Part shown: in pieces, positions 8,890 to 18,400 of the stretch | Layout of the letters: each line of letters begins with the position of its first letter | How positions within the stretch are numbered: position 1 is the stretch's first letter | Source: Firmicutes bacterium UBA1739 | Lineage (GTDB): Bacteria; Bacillota; Clostridia; Peptostreptococcales; Anaerovoracaceae | Length of the DNA: 50,363 nucleotides | Reading direction: 5' to 3' | NCBI GenBank assembly: GCA_002315385.1 | Contig: DCHZ01000008.1 | Coordinates: forward strand, 1-50,363 | The notes under the pieces: generated by a model | The model's input: the letters and a program-made list of their open reading frames with translations, nothing else | Databases searched by the model: none | Told to the model about the DNA's origin: nothing | Program-made: the position numbers and the translations under genes

Positions 8890-9564
8890 ATGAGTACGGA
8901 AACGGAATTAAAATATTCGGCTGTCCCGGGGATTTTCACCGACCGGATTCTCTGCAGCGATATGATAAGCTCCGGTGTTATCGAAAACAGCCATAGTGTT
9001 ATTGACATGAAGGCTGTATATTATGACGACGCGGCAAAAACGCTTGCCGGAAACGGAATCGGTTTCAGAATACGAAAAGAGAACTCGCAGATTATTGCAA
9101 CGGTTAAATATACCGACGAATCCGGTCATACCGGAAGATCTTATCACGAATCAGCGGAAGGACTTTCGCGAAGGTCTGAATACAACCTGCCGGCAGATAA
9201 TGAAAATGCCGATCCCACGATGTTTGCAGGGATTATTCCGAACCGGCGGGTAACGGACATTCTGTGCGGGCTCTCTCTTATTCCGCAGTTTACGACGGAA
9301 TTTAAGAGAGAACTGGTTCATGTTAAATATAAAAAGTCGGTGATAGAGCTTTCTTATGATTGCGGTCTGATATATTCCACCTCAGCTTCCCGGGATTCTG
9401 AGGACGTCAGGTCTTCGCTTTCGATTTCCGAGATTGAATGCGAACTGAAATCCGGTAACGAAGCGGATTTGCTGGAATTCGGGGATGTTCTCGCGTCGGA
9501 GTTTGATTTGTCTCCACTGAATGACAGTAAGCTGAAAAGAGGGCTTAGCCTTTTAACTGAATAA
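8890..9564 (+). CDS. CYTH-domain (triphosphate tunnel metalloenzyme) protein
   Basis: A 224-residue protein starting ATG at 8890 (AAGGAA upstream), 1 nt after the previous stop. The N-terminal ExExK signature is present as ETELK, followed by basic residues in FRIRKE and KYTDES, and by the acidic strand ISEIECELK near residue 185, matching the CYTH tunnel fold. CYTH proteins hydrolyse or bind triphosphorylated compounds such as inorganic triphosphate; the true substrate is not evident. Cotranscription with a beta-CASP nuclease might point to RNA 5'-end metabolism, but this is inference. Confidence 0.85.
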   Translation: MSTETELKYSAVPGIFTDRILCSDMISSGVIENSHSVIDMKAVYYDDAAKTLAGNGIGFRIRKENSQIIATVKYTDESGHTGRSYHESAEGLSRRSEYNLPADNENADPTMFAGIIPNRRVTDILCGLSLIPQFTTEFKRELVHVKYKKSVIELSYDCGLIYSTSASRDSEDVRSSLSISEIECELKSGNEADLLEFGDVLASEFDLSPLNDSKLKRGLSLLTE

Positions 9565-9578
9565 TATATAATAATGAA

Positions 9579-9612
9579 GGCATCTGCTCGACAGCAGACG
9601 CCTTTGATTTTT
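9579..9612. terminator. Bidirectional terminator between convergent operons
   Basis: GGCATCTGCT and AGCAGACGCC form a 10-bp stem (one A-C mismatch) with a 4-nt loop and a T-rich 3' flank. The genes on both sides converge here. Confidence 0.75.
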
Positions 9613-9665
9613 ATCATTTTATATAAATTCATTTAACAGGTATCAGTTAATATCCTCCTCTGACA

Positions 9666-10388
9666 CTATAATACCTTGCTCAGGAAGGACTTTGTTCTTT
9701 CGTTCTGAGGATTATCAAAGATTTCCGCGGGAGTTCCCTGCTCCACAATGTATCCTCCGTCCATAAAGAGTACGCGGTTTGCAACTTCTCTGGCAAAACC
9801 CATTTCATGAGTTACTATTACCATAGTCATTCCCTGGTGAGCCAGCTCTCTCATTACTTCCAGAACTTCCCCTACCATTTCCGGATCAAGCGCCGATGTA
9901 GGTTCATCGAAAAGCATTATTTCCGGCTGCATTGCCAGCGCTCTGGCTATTGCGACTCTCTGCTTCTGGCCTCCGGACAAAGCTCTTGGATAAGCTTCGG
10001 CTTTATCTGCCAGTCCGACTCTTTCAAGAAGCTCTCTTCCTATTTTATCGGCCTCTTCTTTGTTTATTCCCTTTACCTTAATAGGCGCCAGTGTAATGTT
10101 TTCCAGAGTGGTTTTATGAGGAAAAAGGTTGAAGCTCTGAAATACCATTCCCATTTTCTGTCTTGTAACGTTAATATCCTGAGAAGGATCATTTATCTTA
10201 ACGCCGTCGATTATAACGTCACCCTCTGTAGGTTCCTCCAGAAGATTCAGGCATCTCAGAAAGGTGCTTTTCCCGGAACCCGAAGGTCCTATTACGCAGA
10301 CAACCTCGTTTCGCTCGATTTTTTCATTAAAGCCCTTCAGAACTTCAAGCTTTCCGAAGGATTTATGCAGATTTACTACCTCAATCAC
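9666..10388 (-). CDS. Polar amino-acid ABC transporter, ATP-binding protein
   Basis: Cytoplasmic ATPase that powers uptake of a polar amino acid. The 240-residue, single-domain protein has Walker A GPSGSGKST, Q-loop MVFQSFNLFPHKT, signature LSGGQKQRVAIARAL, Walker B IMLFDEPTSALD and the switch His in VTHEMGF, closest in type to the GlnQ/ArtP family. Translation starts at GTG 10386-10388, overlapping the permease gene by 8 nt, with GGAGG inside the permease end. It is the last gene of the binding protein-permease-ATPase operon. Confidence 0.95.
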   Translation of the reverse strand: MIEVVNLHKSFGKLEVLKGFNEKIERNEVVCVIGPSGSGKSTFLRCLNLLEEPTEGDVIIDGVKINDPSQDINVTRQKMGMVFQSFNLFPHKTTLENITLAPIKVKGINKEEADKIGRELLERVGLADKAEAYPRALSGGQKQRVAIARALAMQPEIMLFDEPTSALDPEMVGEVLEVMRELAHQGMTMVIVTHEMGFAREVANRVLFMDGGYIVEQGTPAEIFDNPQNERTKSFLSKVL

Positions 10389-11049
10389 TTACAGCCATCC
10401 TCCTTTCCAGAAGATTAACAAGTCTCGAAAGTGTAAAAGTGAGAACAAAATATACTATTCCGACACCGAGATATGTAGAAAAAGTCTTATAATTTATTGC
10501 CGCCACCAGCTGACCTGCTCTGGTAACCTCCACTACTCCGATAACCGACAGTATTGATGTTTCTTTAACAAGTACAATGAATTCGTTTCCCAGGGAAGGA
10601 AGGATTGTCCTTATTGCCTGAGGAAGAATGATTTCTTTCATCGCAAGCTTCTGAGGCATTCCCAGAGATCGGGCCGCCTCCATCTGCCCTTTGTCAACAG
10701 ACTGAATTCCGGCTCTGAAAATCTCGGCAACATATGCACCGCTGTTAACACTGCAGACAAACATACCCGCAAATAAAGGTGTCATTCTGATTTGCCCTCC
10801 GCTGGCTGCCACCAGCAGGGAGTTTACTCCGAGATAGAAGAAGAGAGCCTGTACCAGAGTCGGCGTTCCTCTTATTATTTCAATATATACAGTCGCTATT
10901 GCCTTTGGAATAAAATGCCGTGACATTTTCCCCAGACATGCCAAAAGTCCCAGTATCACACCGAAGATAAGGGCTACGGCAGTGATTTCCAGGGTCTTTC
11001 CTACTCCGTGAAGGAGTATCGCTTCTATTACATTAATTAAATTTTCCAA
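10381..11049 (-). CDS. Polar amino-acid ABC transporter, permease
   Basis: Membrane subunit, 222 residues, of the His/Glu/Gln/Arg three-to-five-helix permease family. The EAA loop that contacts the ATPase reads MEAARSLGMPQKLAMKEIILP, and the upstream segment VYIEIIRGTPTLVQALF is typical. Translation starts at TTG (11047-11049) with GAGGAG 8 nt upstream. A strong hairpin terminator precedes the gene and should reduce its expression relative to the binding protein. Confidence 0.95.
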   Translation of the reverse strand: MENLINVIEAILLHGVGKTLEITAVALIFGVILGLLACLGKMSRHFIPKAIATVYIEIIRGTPTLVQALFFYLGVNSLLVAASGGQIRMTPLFAGMFVCSVNSGAYVAEIFRAGIQSVDKGQMEAARSLGMPQKLAMKEIILPQAIRTILPSLGNEFIVLVKETSILSVIGVVEVTRAGQLVAAINYKTFSTYLGVGIVYFVLTFTLSRLVNLLERRMAVSD

Positions 11050-11063
11050 AATATTATCTCCTC

Positions 11064-11094
11064 AAAAAGGTGCGTAATTATCTTACGCACCTTT
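11064..11094 (-). terminator. Intercistronic terminator/attenuator after the binding-protein gene
   Basis: A perfect 9-bp stem, GGTGCGTAA with TTACGCACC, loop of 5 nt, followed on the minus strand by TTTTT. Located between the binding protein and permease genes, it would give excess binding protein over membrane subunits. Confidence 0.85.
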
Positions 11095-11134
11095 GATTCC
11101 ATATTTGATGTTTACCGTTGTTTTTTCAAAACCC

Positions 11135-11902
11135 TTAGAAATATTTAGCGATAAGCTCATCGTATTTTCCGTTAGCCTTCAGGTTGGCAAGTCCTTTATT
11201 GATTTTTTCTGCCAGTGCTGTATTATCCTTTGCAACCGCAAATCCGTAGCTGTCGGCAACCAGTTCATCACCTACGATTTTTACTCCGCCCGCATTTGAA
11301 ATGTAAGCTTTTGTAACAGGTGTATCATTGATAACACAATCCGCACCCTTTGTCTTGAGTTCCTGATAAACCACGTCTACCTTATCCAGAACCTTTACTT
11401 CCTTAAGGATTCCCGCATCAAAAAGTTCCTGAGCTTTTGCTGCTCCCGTTGTTCCGATCTGAACGGCACAAACCTTACCTGCGAGATCTTCGGCACTTGT
11501 AATAGTAGTGTCATCATCTCTTACTGAGATAGATAATCCTGCTTCAATGTACGGATCTGAGAATAACACTGTTTCCTGTCTTTCCGGAGTAATTGACATT
11601 CCGCTTGCTCCGATATCTACAACACCGTTCTGTACTGCTCCGCAGATTGCGTCAAAACCCATCTGCTGGATTTCAACTGTGAATCCCTGATCTTCGGCTA
11701 TTGCCTTGATGAGGTCCATATCAAAACCTGTAGGCTGCTGTGTTTCTTCATCAATGAATTCAAACGGTGCAAAATCAGGATTTGTTGCTACAACATATGT
11801 GCTCTTTTCCGCAGCTGCGCTCTTATCTGCTTTCTTGGAACCGCAGGCTGTCATGCTGAATACCAGAGCCAAAACTAAAGCTAATGCAAGTATTTTCTTC
11901 AT
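11135..11902 (-). CDS. Amino-acid ABC transporter substrate-binding lipoprotein
   Basis: Captures a polar amino acid outside the membrane. The 255-residue protein has a lipoprotein signal peptide with lipobox MTAC (Cys20), then a type-II periplasmic binding fold: DFAPFEFIDE, GFDMDLIKAIA, and FSDPYIEAGLSI are standard landmarks of the family 3 solute-binding proteins. RBS AGGAGG lies 9 nt from the ATG. The specific ligand cannot be told from sequence by eye. Confidence 0.95.
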   Translation of the reverse strand: MKKILALALVLALVFSMTACGSKKADKSAAAEKSTYVVATNPDFAPFEFIDEETQQPTGFDMDLIKAIAEDQGFTVEIQQMGFDAICGAVQNGVVDIGASGMSITPERQETVLFSDPYIEAGLSISVRDDDTTITSAEDLAGKVCAVQIGTTGAAKAQELFDAGILKEVKVLDKVDVVYQELKTKGADCVINDTPVTKAYISNAGGVKIVGDELVADSYGFAVAKDNTALAEKINKGLANLKANGKYDELIAKYF

Positions 11903-11945
11903 CTTTTTTTCCTCCTAAATAAATTAATATGCATCTTTCTGTATA

Positions 11946-11974
11946 ATTATACGGATTTTCACAGTATTTTGCAA
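11946..11974 (-). promoter_or_regulatory. Promoter of the amino-acid ABC operon
   Basis: On the minus strand, TTGCAA (11969-11974), 17 bp, TATAAT (11946-11951), 43 bp before the binding-protein start codon. Confidence 0.8.
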
Positions 11975-12030
11975 GGGATATTTCAAATTTTCCGCAACAA
12001 GTGAATATTTTCCGTTTTTTGAAGAGAATA

Positions 12031-13413
12031 TCAGCGCTCATCCAAAGGAGTGTATACAATGTGGTCTGAGATGTCAATATAGGCCGGTCTCATAATCTTG
12101 CCTGCCATATACAGCTCCTCCAGTCTGTGGGCACACCAGCCGGATATTCTTGCCACCGCAAACAGCGGTGTCGAAATCTCGGTGGGTATTCCCAAAGCGG
12201 AATAAACAAAGCCCGAATACAGATCCACATTGGCCATCATTTCTCTTTCTATTCCCTTTGCCCGGAAGTATAACTCCGATGCATTCTGCTCCAGATAGTC
12301 GTAAAGCTCAAATTCTTCCATAAGATCCTTGTGAGCCGCCAGCTTTTTTGCCATTTTCTTGAGTATCACGGCACGGGGATCGGATTTTGTATATACTGCA
12401 TGTCCGAATCCATACAGAAGTCCGGTTCTGTCACCGTGTTTTCCCTTCATCAGATCAATGAAATATTTATCCACGGCTTTTCTGTCCGAAACATCTTTTA
12501 CGTGCTTTCTCATATCTTCCATCATCTGAACTACTTTTATATTCGCACCGCCATGCTTCGGGCCTTTTAATGAGCCCACCGCCGCCGAAATCGCCGCATA
12601 GGTGTCTGTGCCGGAGGAAGATATTACATGTGTTGTGAAGGCCGAATTGTTTCCTCCGCCATGCTCCGCATGAATAATAAGACATATATCCAAAAGCGTT
12701 GCTTCCAGTTCCGTATAGGTTCCCATAGGGCGAATCATTCTGAGAACATTTTCCGCCGTCGACAGATTTGGCAGCGGTCTGTGGAAATGCAGGCTTGCGC
12801 TTTTATCATAGGACAGCTTCGCCTGATATCCGTAGCAGATAAGTGCCGGCATTCTTGCAATCAGGTCGATGGACTGTCTCAGAACATTTTCCACGGATAA
12901 GTCGTCCGGATTATCGTCAAATGAATAGAACGAGAGAATACATCTCGCAAGCTTATTCATAATATTCAGGCTCGGGGCCGTAAGAATGTTGTCCCGGACA
13001 AATGAAAAGGGAAGCTCTCTTCTTTCTCCCAGATAATCCTTAAATATTTCCAGTTCTATTTTATTCGGAAGTTCTCCGAAAAGCAGCAGGTAGCTGGTTT
13101 CCTCATATCCCGAGCGGTGCTCTGCGAGACACCCGTCCACCAGATCCTGAACGTTGATTCCTCTGTACAGCAGTCTTCCTTCGACAGCGGTCTTTTTGCC
13201 GTCAATAATATCATAGCCCTCAACGCATCCTATTTTCGTGAGTCCCACACATACGCCGGTGCCGTTGCTGTTTCTCAGGCCTCTCTTTACATCATGAACT
13301 TCATAAAGGCTGCTGTCAATCTGACTGCTCCGTGCTATCTTGTCTGACATCATCCGGCAGTACATCTGCTGTGCCTGTTTTGTAGAAAATTCACCATAAT
13401 TCCCGTCTCTCAT
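12031..13413 (-). CDS. gltA: Citrate synthase
   Basis: Condenses acetyl-CoA and oxaloacetate to citrate; in a fermenter of this type it most likely serves the oxidative branch to 2-oxoglutarate and glutamate. The 460-residue protein is the classic (Si-type) fold: LIIHAEHGGGNNSAF carries the first catalytic His, GSLKGPKHGGAN the substrate loop, and YGFGHAVYTKSDPRA the second His region. The N-terminus is about 45 residues longer than the shortest bacterial forms. RBS GGAGG lies 4-5 nt before the ATG. It has its own strong promoter and a leader of about 125 nt. Confidence 0.95.
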   Translation of the reverse strand: MRDGNYGEFSTKQAQQMYCRMMSDKIARSSQIDSSLYEVHDVKRGLRNSNGTGVCVGLTKIGCVEGYDIIDGKKTAVEGRLLYRGINVQDLVDGCLAEHRSGYEETSYLLLFGELPNKIELEIFKDYLGERRELPFSFVRDNILTAPSLNIMNKLARCILSFYSFDDNPDDLSVENVLRQSIDLIARMPALICYGYQAKLSYDKSASLHFHRPLPNLSTAENVLRMIRPMGTYTELEATLLDICLIIHAEHGGGNNSAFTTHVISSSGTDTYAAISAAVGSLKGPKHGGANIKVVQMMEDMRKHVKDVSDRKAVDKYFIDLMKGKHGDRTGLLYGFGHAVYTKSDPRAVILKKMAKKLAAHKDLMEEFELYDYLEQNASELYFRAKGIEREMMANVDLYSGFVYSALGIPTEISTPLFAVARISGWCAHRLEELYMAGKIMRPAYIDISDHIVYTPLDER

Positions 13414-13476
13414 AATTCCTCCAATTTTCAGAGCATATGCGATTCTCTAACCCAAATGCCTTGAATGTTCTTGAAC

Positions 13477-13530
13477 AAAACCCTTTTCCGATTGCCGAAA
13501 ATGTGTATTTTCTGCGAATGTAAGGGTTTT
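13477..13530 (-). repeat. Inverted repeat in the citrate synthase leader
   Basis: AAAACCCTT (13477-13485) and AAGGGTTTT (13522-13530) are perfect 9-bp arms 36 nt apart, and both would be transcribed in the leader. A regulatory hairpin is possible; no known riboswitch is recognised. Confidence 0.5.
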
Positions 13531-13544
13531 CATAAATAATCCTT

Positions 13545-13573
13545 ATTCTAAACCAACAATACTTTTTTGTCAA
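13545..13573 (-). promoter_or_regulatory. Promoter of citrate synthase
   Basis: Consensus TTGACA (13568-13573), 17 bp, TAGAAT (13545-13550) on the minus strand. Confidence 0.85.
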
Positions 13574-13658
13574 GAGCAGCAGAACGTGCACGATTTTATT
13601 TCTGCATTCGCCGTGCGGGCGGTAACTGTCCGCAGCATGATGCCCCAAAACATGAAGA

Positions 13659-13681
13659 GCAGCCCGCCAGTAACGGGCCGC
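13659..13681 (-). terminator. Possible terminator of the SLH protein gene
   Basis: GCAGCCCG and CGGGCCGC pair over 8 bp (one G-U) around a 7-nt loop. On the minus strand it is followed by TCTTCATGTTTT, a weak U-tract. The surrounding 13574-13749 is unusually GC-rich and otherwise without a gene. Confidence 0.45.
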
Positions 13682-13749
13682 CCTTTCAGCCATATTATTC
13701 TTACACAATCTGATGTGTATCGGAATACTTTATCTGTTCTTATTCCGTA

Positions 13750-14874
13750 TTAATTCTCAAATGCTGTCCAGTCCGGATTGGATGTAAGTTTTATCCACTT
13801 TTCATATCCGTTTTCTTTTAAATTATACTCGTGACTGTTTGCAGCTTCCTGAATATCCAGATAGTACCACTTTTCTTTATCTGCATTGTCCGGCCAGGTT
13901 TTCATACCCTCTACCATATCCGATTCCGTTTCAACCTTTCTGTTGAGTACACGATTGATTACTGTCACCACTTCTGCTCTGATTATACAATTGTCAGGTT
14001 TAAAGGTTCCGTCGGGATAACCGTTTATCCAGCCGAGTTCATATGCTCTTGAAATCTCGTTATATCCCCAGTGTCCTTTAATATCCGTGAATTCTGTTTT
14101 GATTTCTGCGGTGCCGCCGTCAAATCTTTCTGCAATGGCTGAAAATTCAGCTCTGGTGATATTGGTATTCGGTTGGAAGCTTCCGTCCTCATAGCCTTTG
14201 ATAATACCCATCGAAGCCATTGTTGAAATTGCCGTATTATACCAGTCTCCCTTGTTTACATCGCTGAAGTTATTGGATACAGTTATTTTTTCGTTTCTCA
14301 CTTCATCCTTAAGCAGTCTGAAAAATATTGTAGCTACTTCCGCTCTGGTAATATTCTGCTCCGGATGAATCAATCCGTCATCACTTCCTACAATATAGGA
14401 AAAATGCTCTATACCGTTCAGTACTTCAGGTGTGGTTTTTTCATTAGAAACCGCAGGGGTTTTGCCGCCGGATTTTTTCTTAAAGCTTGCTGTATAGGTT
14501 ACATTCTCATTAATTGTATCTGTATCTGACGGTAATTCCGGTTCCCATCGGTTAAACCTGTATCCTGCATCCGGAACCGGGGTAGGTACGGTTATTACTT
14601 CTTTCCACTGGCTGCCTTTCTGTACTTTGAACTCTTCTGTGCCTGTAAGACTTCCGTGTTCGCCGGCTGTAAAGGTTACTGTTACCTTATGACAGTTAAA
14701 ACGATCAAATTTTTCTATAAAGATATCCTCCTTCTGTTCAGTACAACCGTACAGCTGTAAAGTATTCGTCGGATTAACAGGCTTAACTGCCGCCGTTGAT
14801 GCCTGTGCTGTGATAGGCATAAAACTTAAAACAAGTGATATGCATAACAGCCATGCCATAGTTTTCTTTTTCAT
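13750..14874 (-). CDS. Secreted S-layer-homology (SLH) domain protein
   Basis: A 374-residue exported protein. After KKKTMAWLLCISLVLSF and a likely cleavage at AQA-S comes a short InlB-type repeat (VTVTFTAGEHGSLTG ... YRFNRW), and then three SLH domains: VGSDDGLIHPEQNITRAEVA, IKGYEDGSFQPNTNITRAEF and INGYPDGTFKPDNCIIRAEV. SLH domains attach proteins to pyruvylated wall polymers. I start at ATG 14872-14874, where AGGAGG is 6 nt upstream; the longer frame from TTG 14895 would place that RBS inside the gene. The C-terminal 60 residues after the third SLH carry no recognised domain. Confidence 0.9.
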   Translation of the reverse strand: MKKKTMAWLLCISLVLSFMPITAQASTAAVKPVNPTNTLQLYGCTEQKEDIFIEKFDRFNCHKVTVTFTAGEHGSLTGTEEFKVQKGSQWKEVITVPTPVPDAGYRFNRWEPELPSDTDTINENVTYTASFKKKSGGKTPAVSNEKTTPEVLNGIEHFSYIVGSDDGLIHPEQNITRAEVATIFFRLLKDEVRNEKITVSNNFSDVNKGDWYNTAISTMASMGIIKGYEDGSFQPNTNITRAEFSAIAERFDGGTAEIKTEFTDIKGHWGYNEISRAYELGWINGYPDGTFKPDNCIIRAEVVTVINRVLNRKVETESDMVEGMKTWPDNADKEKWYYLDIQEAANSHEYNLKENGYEKWIKLTSNPDWTAFEN

Positions 14875-15404
14875 TCTTTTCCTCCTCATTTGCAATTCAT
14901 ATTCCGATATCTATAGATCCATATTCTTCCTCAATATATGAATCAGCTTAATCAGCATGGATTTCGAATGATTCGTATCCCACACTGTTGACAGGATTTA
15001 ATACTCCGCTGTCCGTATTTCCGTTTTTTTACACTCAGTGTAATATTTTCCCGGAAACTCATCGTGCATTCTCCGACTTTCCCGCACGTACAGCATCGTG
15101 TCTGCTCCGGTTACTCCGTTTGCATTTATATTTCTCCGTTTGAGTTGTGATTATCACATTTTCGCATCCTCACAGGCTTTTCCATCGTTTAACTGATATT
15201 TGATACTTTATTATTTTTCTCCTAAGCTTTTTTCACGTTCTGTTACATAATTACAATGACTGTGGCAAAACAACCTCGTCTATCCATATCCGCATCGCTT
15301 TCATCAATTCATCTAAATAATTACAATGATAATATTCATTATATTACTTGAACAGATACTTTGGCAAGACATAATATGTAATTATGGCAATAATTAATAA
15401 AATA
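14875..15404. other. Long leader/intergenic region before the SLH gene
   Basis: No gene is seen. A promoter at 15338-15367 would give the SLH mRNA a leader of about 455 nt. A 13-nt direct repeat, ATAATTACAATGA, occurs at 15247-15259 and 15317-15329 (70 bp apart), and CTCCGTTTG occurs twice near 15115 and 15135. No known riboswitch is recognised. Confidence 0.5.
15338..15367 (-). promoter_or_regulatory. Promoter directed toward the SLH gene
   Basis: TTGCCA (15362-15367), 18 bp, TATAAT (15338-15343) on the minus strand. Confidence 0.6.
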
Positions 15405-15438
15405 GAACAGGGCCGCCGCACCTGATGTGCGACAGCCC
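15403..15438 (-). terminator. Terminator of the PFOR gene
   Basis: A 12-bp stem (two G-U pairs) between GGGCTGTCGCAC and GTGCGGCGGCCC with a 5-nt loop; on the minus strand it is followed by TGTTCTATTTT. It lies 32 nt after the PFOR stop. Confidence 0.85.
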
Positions 15439-15469
15439 CGGCTGTTATCTGCATTTTCCTGTTTCAATT

Positions 15470-18400
15470 CTATAAGAACTGACCATCCAGAAGTTTTTCG
15501 TATGTCTCATATCTCTCACGGGCATTTCTCTCTGCAAGGTTGAATAAATCATTTGCCTTATCAGGGAATTCCTGCTTAAGTGAAGCATAACGAACCTGTC
15601 CGAGAATAAAGTCTCTGAAGTTTTCAGACGGTTCTTTAGAATCCAGAACAAACGGATGTTTACCCTGTTCTTTAAGACTCGGATTATATCTGTATAAATG
15701 CCAGTATCCGCAGTCAACCGCATCTCTGATATTTTCCTGAGCCTTGTTCATTCCTTTTTTGATTCCATGGTTAATGCACGGTGCATATGCAATTATGATG
15801 GACGGGCCATCGTAAAGCTCCGCTTCTGTAACCGCTTTAATAAACTGGTTATAATCCGAACCCATTCCGACCTGAGCAACATATACATATCCGTATGTCA
15901 TTGCAATCAGTCCTAAATCCTTTTTCTTGATTTTCTTGCCGGAAGCCGCAAATTTTGCAACTGCTGCTGCCGGAGTTGCCTTCGATGCCTGACCGCCTGT
16001 ATTTGAATATACTTCTGTATCAAATACAAGAATGTTCACATTTTCTCCGGATGCGAGAATGTGATCCAGCCCGCCGTAGCCGATGTCATATGCCCATCCG
16101 TCTCCTCCGAGAATCCATATGGATTTTTTGACAAGATAGTCTTTTCTCTTAATAATTTCCTGTGCTATCTCTCTTGCCTCAGGATCGACAATCGGATAAT
16201 CTTCCAGAGCCTTTGCCAGCTTTCTGCTCGGGTCAACGGAGCCGTCTCCCTCATCTCTTACGGCTGACCATACTTTGAGTGCAACCTTCAGCTCATTAGG
16301 TATTTCCATCTTAACCAGCTGATCCGCAAGCTCACTTATTTTTTCTCTGATCTGACGGCTTGCAACAGCCATACCAAGTCCGAATTCCGCATTGTCTTCG
16401 AACAGTGAGTTTGCCCAGGCAGGTCCTCTGCCTTCATGATTTGTTGTATACGGCATGGATGGTGCAGATGCGCCCCAAATCGATGAACAGCCTGTTGCGT
16501 TGGCGATCATCATTCTTTCGCCGTAAAGCTGAGTTACAGCTTTTATATACGGAGTTTCTCCGCAGCCCGCACATGCTCCCGAGAATTCGAGCAGCGGCTG
16601 TGCAAACTGACTTCCTCTTACAGTTTTCTTATTGACAAGGTGATCCTTTGGCTTAATTGTCATAGCATAGTGCCAGAGGTATTCTTCTCCCTCTTCTTTT
16701 CCGAGAGGCACCATACTGAGGGCTTTGTTTTTAGCGGGACAGATATCAACGCAGTTTCCGCAGCCTGTACAATCCATAGGAGAAGTCTCCACTCTGAAAT
16801 GAAGTTTATCCAGACCCTTGCCGAATGCTCTGTTTGTTCTGAACTCTGCCGGTGCTTTAGCCACTTCATCGTCGTCCAGAAGGAACGGTCTTATCGCTGC
16901 ATGCGGACATACAAAGGAACACTGGTTACACTGTATACATTCTTCCGGATTCCATCTGGGAACGGTAATAGCTATTCCGCGTTTTTCATATGCTGCGGTT
17001 CCCGGCGGGAATGTTCCGTCTTCTCTTCCGATAAATGCACTTACCGGCAATGTGTTCCCCTGCTGCTTAAGCATGGGCATCATTATTTTTTCAATGAATT
17101 CGGGTACCTGTGCTTTAACTTCCTCCTCATCCGGTGCTTCCGCCCAGGTTTCCGGAATATTCACTTTTACAAGACCCGAAACGCCTCTTTCAATGGCTTC
17201 GAAGTTCATGCTGATAATCTTCTCGCCTTTTTTGCCGTAGGATGTGATTACCGCATCTTTCAGGTAAGTGATGGCATCTTCAACAGGTATTACATTTGCA
17301 AGCTTGAAGAACGCTGACTGCATAATCATGTTGATTCTGTTTCCGAGACCGATTTCACGTCCGATGCTTGTAGCATTTATAATGTAGAAATTGATATTGT
17401 TATTAGCCAGATAGCGTTTAACTTTACCCGGCAGATTCTCATCCAGCTCCTCCTGAGTCCAGATACAGTTCAATACAAATGTTCCTCCCGGTTTTAATCC
17501 TTCAAGAACATCGTATTCCTTAATATATGCCTGGTGGTGACATGCGACAAATTCGGCTTCTTCAATGAGATAGGTCGACTTGATAGGATCTTTGCCGAAT
17601 CTCAGATGTGATACCGTTAAGCCGCCGGATTTTTTTGAATCATACGCAAAATATCCCTGTGCATATAACTCTGTTTTGTCACCGATAATTTTTATTGCAC
17701 TTTTGTTTGCACCTACCGTACCGTCTGACCCGAGACCCCAGAACTTACATCTTATTCTGTCTTCGGGAGCTGTCTTAATCTGCTCGCTGCAGTCTAATGA
17801 ACTGTAGGTCACATCATCATTTATGCCGATGGTGAAACGGTCTTTCGGTTCGCTTTGCTTGAGATTATTATATACCGCAAGTATCTGCTGCGGAGTGGTA
17901 TCCTTTGAACCCAGTCCGTATCTTCCGCCTACGATAAGCGGGGTTTTTTTCTGTCCGTAGAAAACAGATTTTACATCCAGGTATAAAGGTTCTCCCGGCG
18001 AACCCGGTTCCTTGGTTCTGTCAAGTACCGCAATTTTTTTCACTGACTTTGGAACTACCTTTAATAAATGCTTTGCCGAGAACGGTCTGTACAGTCTTAC
18101 CTTAATGAGACCTACTTTTTCATCCTTTGCCAGCAGTGTATCGATTGTTTCCTCTATTGTCTCGGTCACTGAACCCATTGCGATAATTACATATTCAGCT
18201 TTAGGATGTCCGTAATAGTCAAAAGGCTTGTACTTTCTTCCTGTCAGCTTACCGATTTTTTTCATGTATTCTTCAACTATATCCGGCACTTCGTCATAAA
18301 AGCGATTTGCCGACTCTCTTCCCTGGAAATATATGTCAGGATTCTGAGCGGTTCCCCTTGTTACCGGTCTTTCCGGTGAAAGCGAATTATCTCTGAATGC

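Noticed and set aside
13391..13708. Open frame of 105 codons on the minus strand before gltA
   Set aside because: It runs through the gltA promoter and a hairpin, overlaps the gltA start and has low-complexity, Arg/His-rich translation.
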